This document shows positions 6,643 to 13,302 of a DNA stretch of 19,933 bases, in pieces. Position numbers and translations under genes: made by a program. The DNA is from Clostridiales bacterium (GTDB taxonomy: Bacteria > Bacillota > Clostridia > Christensenellales > Aristaeellaceae): contig SFGO01000110.1 of assembly GCA_004556545.1 (NCBI GenBank), positions 1 to 19,933 on the forward strand, written 5' to 3'. The notes below the pieces were generated by a model, which saw only the letters and a list, made by a program, of their open reading frames with translations, was not told the DNA's origin and made no database searches. Position 1 is the first letter of the stretch; every line of letters starts with the position of its first letter.

Positions 6643-6651
6643 GCCCCTTGA
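6631..6651 (+). other. Hairpin whose loop is the stop codon of the FAD oxidoreductase
   Basis: TCAAGGGGC (6631-6639) and GCCCCTTGA (6643-6651) form a perfect 9-bp stem; the 3-nt loop is the TGA stop (6640-6642). No T-run follows, so it is not a classic terminator. The last codons (ESRG) appear to be provided by the hairpin module. Confidence 0.6.
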
Positions 6652-6748
6652 CCCACTCACCGCGCCCTGTGGGCGCGGGGCTGCTTGAGGGAAAGCAGCT
6701 TGGCTGCGGAGTTACCGCCGCTCGGCGACAGGCCTCGCGGCTCGCCGG
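6652..6748 (-). repeat. R1 hairpin-module repeat, fourth copy
   Basis: The complement of this stretch aligns over about 95 nt with 506-600. It shares the core hairpin (here 6717-6741), the AGCCAAGCTGC spacer and the CCGCGCCC/GGGCGCGG hairpin (6660-6678). It begins directly after the stop of the upstream gene and is read in the same sense as the yebC copies are in the yebC transcript. Confidence 0.75.
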
Positions 6749-6941
6749 TCTGGCAGAGGGGAAGGAGCTGTGCTCCGGGCGATGCGCCATGTGCGCAGGG
6801 GCGGGAGACATGCGGCTTGAATGCGACACTACCGTGCCCGGCGACAGGCCTTTTTCCCAGTGTAAAGTGCCTTGCAAAAGCGGCTGATCCATTTGGGTTT
6901 TGAAATGATGTTTCCGCCCTCTGGCGGGATGGGAGGTTCCC
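6749..6941. repeat. Degenerate hairpin modules between the FAD oxidoreductase and recJ
   Basis: No gene is seen here. The stretch holds GGAGC/GCTCC and GCGC-type small hairpins (about 6763-6800), a decayed R1 core (GGC, GACAG, GCC at 6840-6850) followed by TTTTT that may act as a weak terminator, and a CCGCC/GGCGG hairpin (6914-6927) just before the recJ ribosome site. No clear sigma-A promoter for recJ is visible. Confidence 0.4.
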
Positions 6942-9335
6942 TTGCTTCATCTTCTTCCCCGAAACACCCGCCCGCTGACCCCGCAGGCGGCGGCTGCGCT
7001 GCTGCCCTATCGCGGTACGGCGGCGCGGCTTTTGTACGCCCGCGGCATTGAGACAGCCGCCGAAGCGGAGGTTTTTCTGCACCCGGCCTTGGAGCAGCTG
7101 CACGACCCCATGGCGATGCAGGACATGGACAAGGCGGTCGCGCTGCTCCGTCAGGCCCGGGATGAAAAAATTCCCACGGTGGTCTACGGCGACTATGATG
7201 TGGACGGCATCTGCGCGTCCTCGCTGATGACGCAGGCGCTGCGCCGGTACGGCATCGCCGCCGATCCCCACACGCCCCTTCGGGCCGAAGGATACGGTCT
7301 GAACAAGGACGCGGTGCGGAAGCTGGCGGAAACCTACGGCCTGCTGGTGACGGTGGACTTGGGCATCACCAACCACGAAGAGGTTCTGCTGGCCAAAGAG
7401 CTGGGCATGAAGGTGATCGTTACCGACCACCATGGCCTGCCCCTGACGAACAGCCCCGGCGACGCGGTGCTGAACCCGCTGCTGGGCAGCTATCCCTATC
7501 GCCGCTTATGCGGCACGGGCGTAGCCTTCAAAGTGGCGCAGGCCCTTCTGGGGCTGGAAGCCTGCCGGGAATATCTGGATCTGGCAGCGCTGGCCACGGT
7601 GGCGGACATCGTGCCCCTGACCGGCGAGAACCGGGTGCTGGTCTCGCTGGGGCTGAAAACCATTCAGGAGGCGCGCCGCCCTGGCATTAAGGCGTTATTG
7701 GACGTGAGCGCCTGCGGCAGCGGCGTAACCTCGGACACGCTGGGCTTCCAGCTGGGGCCCCGGCTGAACGCCGCCGGGCGGCTGGACGACGCGGGCAAGG
7801 GCGTGCGGCTGATGATGACGGCTTCCCTCTCGGAGGCGGAAAGTCTGGCGGCGGAGCTGAACGCCCTCAACGACCGGCGCAAAAGCGCCGAAAGCCGGCT
7901 GGTGCGGCAGGCGCAGGAAGCAGCCCTCGACCACAACTTTCTGGAAGAACCGGCCCTGATCGTTTCCGGAGACGAATGGCACGTGGGCGTGATCGGGCTG
8001 GCCGCCGGGCGGCTGTGCAATCAGTACCACTGCCCGGTATGCGTTCTGAGCCGGGAAAACGGGCTTCTGCACGGCAGTCTGCGCAGTGTGCCCGGCATTC
8101 ACATTCACCATTGCTTACAGGCGTTGGACGATATTCTGCTCCGCTACGGCGGACACGAGCAGGCGGCGGGCGTGACGCTGGCGGCGGACAAGGAAGCGGA
8201 ATTCCGCGCCCGTCTGCAAGCGGAGGTGCGCAAGTGCGACCCCGCCTGTCTGGTGCCCGCCCAGCTCTACGACGCAGAGATTCGGCTGGACGAATGCACC
8301 GATGCGCTTTACGACGAGCTGAACCTGCTCGCTCCCTTCGGCTGTGAAAATCCCGCGCCCCTGCTTCTATGCCGTGGTGCGGCGCTGGAGGAGCGGCGGG
8401 CCGTGGGCGCGGAGGGCGCTCATTTGAAGCTCTCTCTGCGGCAGGAGGGAAAGCTTCTGCCGGGCATCGCCTTTTCCATGGGAAGCCGGGCCAGCGCCTT
8501 GCCGGAGCGGGTAGACGCGGTCTTCGCGCTGGGAAAGAACACCTTCCGGGGCGTTACTTCCCTACAGGCGGAGGTGCAGGCGCTATTGCCCGTGCAGGAA
8601 TCCATCCGGGAGCGGTTTGCCGCCCCGGACGGCGAAGCGGAACGGCTGGCTCTGTACAATGCCGTCAAATCCGCCGTTTGTCTGGCGGCGGCGCAGGGGG
8701 AAAACCTCCCATCAGCCGAGCCTTCCGACACGCCGGACGGCCTGAAAGAAGCTCTTGCCCGGCTGGATCGGGGCATTCTGGCGGTCAGCCGCACCCATGC
8801 CTCGGCGCTGGCGGCTCTTCGTCTGGCGGACTGGGACGCCGCCGTTTCCGCGCCGTCCGACCCCCGCAGCTTTCACACCCTGCTGACCGCCCCGGCGCTG
8901 GAGCTGGTCAGCGGCCATTACGCGCAGGTCTGGCTGCTGGACGGCGAATTATTCCCCGGCGAGGGCGCGCTCTGGCAGCAGCGTCTGCCGGGAGCCGAGC
9001 TGCATGTCCTGCCCCGGAGCCGGGCGTTGGCCGCGCTGGCGGGAACCATCGCCCCGGACGACGAAAGCTGCCGGGGGCTGTACCGGTTGATCCGGCGAAC
9101 CCTGTGCCGCAGCGTGGCCGAGGCGGCCGGGCAGTCGGGCCTGACCCCCGTTCAGGTGCGGACGGCCTTTACCGCCTTCGGGGAGCTTTCCCTGGTCCGC
9201 TGGACGGAATCGCCCTTTTTCTACGAGCTGCTTCCGCCCGTGCCCTGCCGTCTGGACGCAAGCCCCACCCTTCGCGCCTTGCGGGCGCTGGCGGCGTCAT
9301 TCCCGGTTTCGGAGCCTCAAAAGGAGGAAGCCTGA
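6942..9335 (+). CDS. recJ: Single-stranded-DNA-specific exonuclease RecJ
   Basis: This 797-residue 5'-3' exonuclease on single-stranded DNA acts in recombination and repair. DHH phosphoesterase motifs are clear: GDYDVDG (D84, D86, D88), VDLGITNH (D139), VTDHHGLP (D162-H164) and ATVADIVP (D222). The DHHA1 part has GGHEQAAG (about 405). The length matches the long Bacillus-type RecJ (about 780-800) with an extra C-terminal region rather than the 570-residue proteobacterial form. The start is TTG at 6942: GGGAGG ends 5 nt before it, and no ATG nearby is in frame. The upstream gap is filled with R1-type hairpins. The next gene starts directly at its stop, so they are co-transcribed. Confidence 0.93.
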   Translation: MLHLLPRNTRPLTPQAAAALLPYRGTAARLLYARGIETAAEAEVFLHPALEQLHDPMAMQDMDKAVALLRQARDEKIPTVVYGDYDVDGICASSLMTQALRRYGIAADPHTPLRAEGYGLNKDAVRKLAETYGLLVTVDLGITNHEEVLLAKELGMKVIVTDHHGLPLTNSPGDAVLNPLLGSYPYRRLCGTGVAFKVAQALLGLEACREYLDLAALATVADIVPLTGENRVLVSLGLKTIQEARRPGIKALLDVSACGSGVTSDTLGFQLGPRLNAAGRLDDAGKGVRLMMTASLSEAESLAAELNALNDRRKSAESRLVRQAQEAALDHNFLEEPALIVSGDEWHVGVIGLAAGRLCNQYHCPVCVLSRENGLLHGSLRSVPGIHIHHCLQALDDILLRYGGHEQAAGVTLAADKEAEFRARLQAEVRKCDPACLVPAQLYDAEIRLDECTDALYDELNLLAPFGCENPAPLLLCRGAALEERRAVGAEGAHLKLSLRQEGKLLPGIAFSMGSRASALPERVDAVFALGKNTFRGVTSLQAEVQALLPVQESIRERFAAPDGEAERLALYNAVKSAVCLAAAQGENLPSAEPSDTPDGLKEALARLDRGILAVSRTHASALAALRLADWDAAVSAPSDPRSFHTLLTAPALELVSGHYAQVWLLDGELFPGEGALWQQRLPGAELHVLPRSRALAALAGTIAPDDESCRGLYRLIRRTLCRSVAEAAGQSGLTPVQVRTAFTAFGELSLVRWTESPFFYELLPPVPCRLDASPTLRALRALAASFPVSEPQKEEA

Positions 9336-9710
9336 TTGAAAGAAAACGAAAAAGGAAAGTCTTCGATTTCCCTGCGGGCCTTTCTGCTGCTTCACGGTAC
9401 GCTGCTGCTCTATGCCGTCGTGACGGTGCTGACCAAGCTGGCTTCCGGCTATCTGAGCCGGGCGGATTGGCTGATGACGGCGGTCATGCTGGTTTGCAGC
9501 GTGGCGGCGCTGGGCGCGTACAGCATTCTGTGGCAGCAGGTTTTGAAGCGGATGCCCTTGAGCTTTGCCTATTCCAACAAGGGCGTATGCACCCTCTGGA
9601 CCTGCCTGTTCGGCGTTTTGTTCTTCGGCGAAAGCCTGACCTTAGGAAAGGCGGCGGGCATCCTGGTGGTGCTGCTGGGCGTATGGCTGGTGGTGACGGA
9701 TCATGATTAA
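9336..9710 (+). CDS. Half-size EamA/SMR-like membrane transporter subunit (first of a pair)
   Basis: 124 residues with four predicted membrane helices (about 14-36, 45-68, 73-97, 102-121) and the EamA/SMR end motif FFGESLTLGKAAGILVVLLG. The start is TTG directly behind the recJ TGA, with AAGGAGGA 7 nt upstream. Four-helix SMR-like proteins work as dimers. The partner here is the next gene, whose ATG overlaps this stop by 8 nt. Split pairs of this size include ArnE/ArnF (undecaprenyl-linked aminoarabinose flippase) and EbrA/EbrB-type drug exporters. The FAD oxidoreductase nearby leans towards an envelope-sugar role, but this is inference. Confidence 0.82.
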   Translation: MKENEKGKSSISLRAFLLLHGTLLLYAVVTVLTKLASGYLSRADWLMTAVMLVCSVAALGAYSILWQQVLKRMPLSFAYSNKGVCTLWTCLFGVLFFGESLTLGKAAGILVVLLGVWLVVTDHD

Positions 9711-10056
9711 AGGCGTTTTGATCTATCTCATTACCCCGCTGGTATCGGCCTTTTCCCAGCTATTGCTGAAAAAAGCGGCGGACGACCGAAGCCTGACCGG
9801 CATCCGGTTCTATCTCAACGGGCGGGTCATTCTGGCTTACGGCCTGCTGATGCTCTGCATGGCCCTGAACGTGGTGGCTCAGATGTGGGTCGGCCTGACG
9901 CTGGTAGGCGTGCTGGAAGCCCTGAGCTACGTGTACGTCATGCTGCTGTCCCGCCGTTTCCTGAAGGAAAAAATCACCCGCCGCAGGCTCATCGGCAATC
10001 TGGTCATCGTACTGGGCGTGGCCCTGACCCTGCTGGCGGATTTCCTGAAGTTTTAA
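9703..10056 (+). CDS. Half-size EamA/SMR-like membrane transporter subunit (second of a pair)
   Basis: 117 residues, four helices (about 3-21, 38-60, 65-90, 96-115), ending RFLKEKITRRRLIGNLVIVL, again an EamA-type closing segment. It overlaps the preceding gene by 8 nt (ATGATTAA), the usual sign of translational coupling between subunits of a heterodimer. The two proteins are similar in plan but clearly diverged, as expected for opposite-topology partners. trpS follows after 32 nt. A substrate cannot be assigned: lipid-linked sugar or cationic drug are the alternatives. Confidence 0.82.
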   Translation: MIKGVLIYLITPLVSAFSQLLLKKAADDRSLTGIRFYLNGRVILAYGLLMLCMALNVVAQMWVGLTLVGVLEALSYVYVMLLSRRFLKEKITRRRLIGNLVIVLGVALTLLADFLKF

Positions 10057-10088
10057 CAGTTTTGCATAAGCATAGAGGAGGAATCATC

Positions 10089-11102
10089 ATGGAAACCAAC
10101 ACCCCGGAAGTCAAGAAAACGATCTTCTCCGGCATCCAGCCTTCCGGCTCCCTGACCATCGGCAACTACATCGGCGCGCTGCGGAACTTCACCCTTCTGC
10201 AGGACGACTACAACTGCATCTACTGCGTGGTGGACATGCACGCCATCACCGTGCGGCAGGATCCCGCCCAGCTGCGCCGCCGCTGTCTGGAAGTGGCCGC
10301 CACCTACATCGCCTGTGGTCTGGATCCCAAGAAAAACATCATCTACTGCCAAAGCCATGTCAGCGGCCACGCAGAGCTGGCCTGGATCCTGAACTGCTTC
10401 ACCTATATGGGCGAGCTTTCCCGCATGACCCAGTACAAGGACAAGTGCGCCAGGCATGCGGACAACATCAACGCGGGCCTGTTTGATTACCCCGTGCTGA
10501 TGGCGGCGGATATTCTGCTCTATCAGGCCGATCTGGTGCCCATCGGCGCGGATCAGAAGCAGCATCTGGAGCTGACCCGGAACATTGCCCAGCGCTTCAA
10601 CAGCATTTACGGCGATGTTTTCACCGTGCCCGAGGGCTATTTCGGCAAGGTGGGCAGCCGCATCATGAGCCTGCAGGAGCCCACCCGCAAGATGAGCAAA
10701 TCCGATCCGGACGAATGCTACATCGCCATTCTGGATCCCGAGGACGCCATCCGCCGCAAGATCAAGCGGGCCGTCACCGACAGCGACGGCGAGATCCGCT
10801 ACGATCCCGAAAACAAGCCCGGCGTGAGCAACCTGCTTTCCATCATCGCCGCCATGAGCGGTCAGGAGATCGATTCCGTGGTCAGCGACCTGCAGGGACA
10901 GGGCTACGGCGCTTTGAAGAACCGCTGCACTGAGGTCGTGCTGGACACCCTTCTGCCCATTCAGGCCGAGCATGCCCGCCTCATGGCGGACAAGGGCTAC
11001 CTTCAGTCCATTCTGGATGAAAACGCCCAGCGGGCCAACCATCTGGCCCAGAAGACCCTGCGCAAGATTCAGAAAAAGGTGGGCTTCGCGGCCCGGGGAT
11101 AA
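10089..11102 (+). CDS. trpS: Tryptophanyl-tRNA synthetase
   Basis: The 337-residue class I synthetase charges tRNA-Trp. The ATP-binding signature is PSGSLTIGNYIGAL (HIGH-equivalent TIGN, near residue 20) and the KMSKS loop is intact (KMSKSDPD). The region between carries the usual MAADILLYQADLVPIGADQ segment. Length is normal for TrpS. ATG 10089 follows GAGGAGGA with 6-7 nt spacing; the frame is open further upstream but without a ribosome site. Only 32 nt separate it from the EamA-like gene, so there is no room for a T-box leader, which is often found before Trp genes in this phylum. The 3' side holds a duplicated terminator hairpin around a dispersed element. Confidence 0.96.
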   Translation: METNTPEVKKTIFSGIQPSGSLTIGNYIGALRNFTLLQDDYNCIYCVVDMHAITVRQDPAQLRRRCLEVAATYIACGLDPKKNIIYCQSHVSGHAELAWILNCFTYMGELSRMTQYKDKCARHADNINAGLFDYPVLMAADILLYQADLVPIGADQKQHLELTRNIAQRFNSIYGDVFTVPEGYFGKVGSRIMSLQEPTRKMSKSDPDECYIAILDPEDAIRRKIKRAVTDSDGEIRYDPENKPGVSNLLSIIAAMSGQEIDSVVSDLQGQGYGALKNRCTEVVLDTLLPIQAEHARLMADKGYLQSILDENAQRANHLAQKTLRKIQKKVGFAARG

Positions 11103-11122
11103 GGCCAAAGCTGCATAGGAAA

Positions 11123-11150
11123 ACCCGGCATGGGGAACCATGCCGGGTAC
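11123..11150. terminator. First copy of duplicated trpS terminator hairpin
   Basis: ACCCGGCATGG (11124-11134) pairs with CCATGCCGGGT (11139-11149) across GGAA. No T-run follows on the plus strand, because the dispersed element begins at 11151; on the minus strand it is followed by TTTTCC. The 28 bp 11123-11150 recur exactly at 11307-11334. Confidence 0.7.
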
Positions 11151-11306
11151 AGAGTGTCAAAAAAGTGGAGGTGCAGGAGGCACTGCCTCCTGCCGGGGTT
11201 ATAGGGGCGGAGCCCCTAACTCTTGTGCCGCAGCACTTTCCCCGCAAACCAGCGTAGCGCTGTTTGCGGGCAACGGAGGCCAACTCGGGGGTTTTTCGAC
11301 AGACTG
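11151..11306 (-). repeat. Dispersed hairpin element, type A, full-length copy with terminal inverted repeats
   Basis: This 156-bp element has ends CAGAGTGTCAAAAAAG and, on the other strand, CAGTCTGTCGAAAAAC, which match in 12 of 16 positions. Inside are CAGGAGGC/GCCTCCTG (11174-11192), a GGGGC/GCCCC hairpin, and a long CCCGCAAAC/GTTTGCGGG hairpin. It is flanked exactly at both ends by identical 28-bp direct repeats that contain a complete terminator stem. It looks like a non-autonomous mobile element; no transposase is in the window. Confidence 0.8.
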
Positions 11307-11340
11307 AACCCGGCATGGGGAACCATGCCGGGTATTTTCA
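11307..11340 (+). terminator. Second copy of the terminator hairpin, with T-run
   Basis: The same 11-bp stem with GGAA loop (11308-11333) is followed by ATTTTC on the plus strand, making a Rho-independent terminator for trpS. The end of the convergent glycosidase gene (11338) lies within the tail, so it may serve both directions. Confidence 0.75.
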
Positions 11341-13269
11341 TCCTTCCCTTTCTTCCAAAACCAGCCTTCCATCCTTCACAAAAGCGAAGGTTCCGCCTTC
11401 CTTCAGGCGGACGGTTTCGCCGTCTACGCTGGCGATGGTTTTGGGGGAAAGGAACTTGCCGCACAGGCCGATGGGCGCAAAGCCGTTGCGGTAGGGGACG
11501 ATCACATACAGGGCGAAATCGTCCTGGGTGGGCAGCTCCACCGGCAGCCGCTCTTCCCGCTTCACGATGCGGAAGGCGCGGGTGAAGTGCTCATAGATCA
11601 CATATTCTTCTTCGTCCAGCCCCTCTGCCTGCGCAGGGGAAATATGGCCGGTGACAGGCCGGTTCTCCGCGTCCAGATTAAACGCCGCGATCACTCCGCA
11701 GGAGCCGCAGCGGCTTTGCAGCTTGAAGAGCCGCCCGCTGGTTTCCGGGTTCTCGGTCAGGCAGTCCACGGTGGGCACGGCGGGACGGTCGGCGCGCAGG
11801 ATACGCCCGTCCGCAAGCATCAGCGGCCAAAGCACCTCGGGCCTGCTGTCCCCGATTTTGTCGCTGACGTAGACCGGCCCGCCGCTGACGGCGCGCAGCA
11901 CGCTGTTCTTCACCGCCTGACGGTCGTTCGTCCACCACATATCCCAGTCGCACCACAGGAATTGTCCCTGAATCAGGCTGTTGTAGGAGCATTGCAGAAT
12001 GTGCTTGGTAAACCATGGACGGTTATCGGGCAGAAAATCGTCGCTGCACCGGGAAACCGCGCTGAAGGGACGGTTCCACAGGTCTTCGCTGCCCATGCCC
12101 ATGCAGTTGATGAGCCGGTTGCCGAAATAGGTTCCGCAGGAGGCTTCGAGGGCCGTATGCAGGTTCCGGGCCGCCTGCCCCACTGGCATCACACCCCGGA
12201 AGAACCGGCGGCTCATGCTCTGGTTGTCGATTTTCAGGAAGTCCGCGCCGCTCTTTTTCAGAAATTGATGCAGCTCGTGATAGTAGGAAAAGGCCTTGCC
12301 CAGCTCCGGGCTGTGAACCCAGCGGCCGTCCGGTGCCTGAATCAGGCAGTCCTTCAGGCGCTGAAAGAGCGGGCCTTCCGGGTCGATGCCGAACCAGTAG
12401 CCGGTGGTGGGATGCCAGATGCCTACCTTCAGGCCGAAGGCCTTCATCCGCTCGATGCAGCCCGCCAGCTTGTGCGGGAAGCGCTTGGGGTCGCCCTCGA
12501 ACTCGTACAGGGGGCTTTGGTGCATCAGCTCCACCATCTGGTCGAAGCTGTCGTATTTCGCGCCGTAGAAGGAATGCACCTCTGCCCACATATCGTCGAT
12601 GATGGCCCAGCGCACCGGGATTCCCTTTTGCTGAAACTCCCGGCATTTTTCCAGAAGCCCTGCTTCGTCCACCCGAATCTGCAAAGCGTCCCAGCTGCAC
12701 CAGCCCAGGTACTCGAAAATTTCCGGATACTCCCGCTCTTCCCGGGGCGCGCAGCCGTTATTCAGGGCTTTCAGCGCCTCCCGGCAGCAGTCCCGCAGCA
12801 GCGCATAGGGATTCTCGCCGGTTTTCAGGGCCAGCGCCAGTCCGCAGCAGGAGGTCAGGCCTTCATACCACGAAAACAGCCGGGCCGTCAGCGTGCCGTC
12901 TTCTTCGCCCCGAAGCACGCATTTATAGGTTTCCGAAACCACGGGCAGCACCGCCGTGAAGCGTCCGTCCCCGTGGCGCAGCAGAAGGCCCTGCGTCTCG
13001 TCGGGGATCTGCTTCAGCTCGCTGCCGAAGGCCGGGCGGCACCAGTATTCGCTGTGCCGGTAATCGGCCATGAAGGCGGCGGGCGCTTCTTCCCAGCGCA
13101 GGGTGATGCCCGCGCCCTCGTCCATATCCAGCGGCTCGGCTCCATCATAGCAGAAGCTCAGCAGGGTCACGCCGTTTTGCTCTTCCCGAAGCAGGCAGCT
13201 GCCGGGCAGAGGCCGGACAGCCGTCTCCTTCGCCGGGCGGATCCAGAGGCTTGTCGTTGGCTGATTCAT
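11338..13269 (-). CDS. GH36-type glycosidase, raffinose synthase/Sip1-like (alpha-galactosidase clan)
   Basis: 643 residues. The pattern is that of the Sip1/raffinose-synthase branch of GH36: an N-terminal beta domain, then a TIM barrel starting YLGWCSWDALQI (187-198), AIIDDMWAE, KVGIWHPTTGYW, FLKIDNQSM with D348 as the likely nucleophile, and SRCSDD with D410/D411 as the likely acid/base. No signal peptide is seen, so it acts inside the cell on imported alpha-galactosides. The ATG at 13269 has GGAAAGGAG about 10 nt upstream and lies 33 nt behind the GH2 gene, so both form one operon. Plant raffinose synthases share this fold, but bacterial members are generally treated as alpha-galactosidases. 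The exact substrate is open. Confidence 0.85.
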   Translation of the reverse strand: MNQPTTSLWIRPAKETAVRPLPGSCLLREEQNGVTLLSFCYDGAEPLDMDEGAGITLRWEEAPAAFMADYRHSEYWCRPAFGSELKQIPDETQGLLLRHGDGRFTAVLPVVSETYKCVLRGEEDGTLTARLFSWYEGLTSCCGLALALKTGENPYALLRDCCREALKALNNGCAPREEREYPEIFEYLGWCSWDALQIRVDEAGLLEKCREFQQKGIPVRWAIIDDMWAEVHSFYGAKYDSFDQMVELMHQSPLYEFEGDPKRFPHKLAGCIERMKAFGLKVGIWHPTTGYWFGIDPEGPLFQRLKDCLIQAPDGRWVHSPELGKAFSYYHELHQFLKKSGADFLKIDNQSMSRRFFRGVMPVGQAARNLHTALEASCGTYFGNRLINCMGMGSEDLWNRPFSAVSRCSDDFLPDNRPWFTKHILQCSYNSLIQGQFLWCDWDMWWTNDRQAVKNSVLRAVSGGPVYVSDKIGDSRPEVLWPLMLADGRILRADRPAVPTVDCLTENPETSGRLFKLQSRCGSCGVIAAFNLDAENRPVTGHISPAQAEGLDEEEYVIYEHFTRAFRIVKREERLPVELPTQDDFALYVIVPYRNGFAPIGLCGKFLSPKTIASVDGETVRLKEGGTFAFVKDGRLVLEEREG

Positions 13270-13302
13270 GTATGCAATCGCTCCTTTCCCGTGGCAGAGG
13301 CT

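Noticed and set aside
10057..10088. T-box or trp leader before trpS
   Set aside because: Only 32 nt lie between the genes, too short for either.
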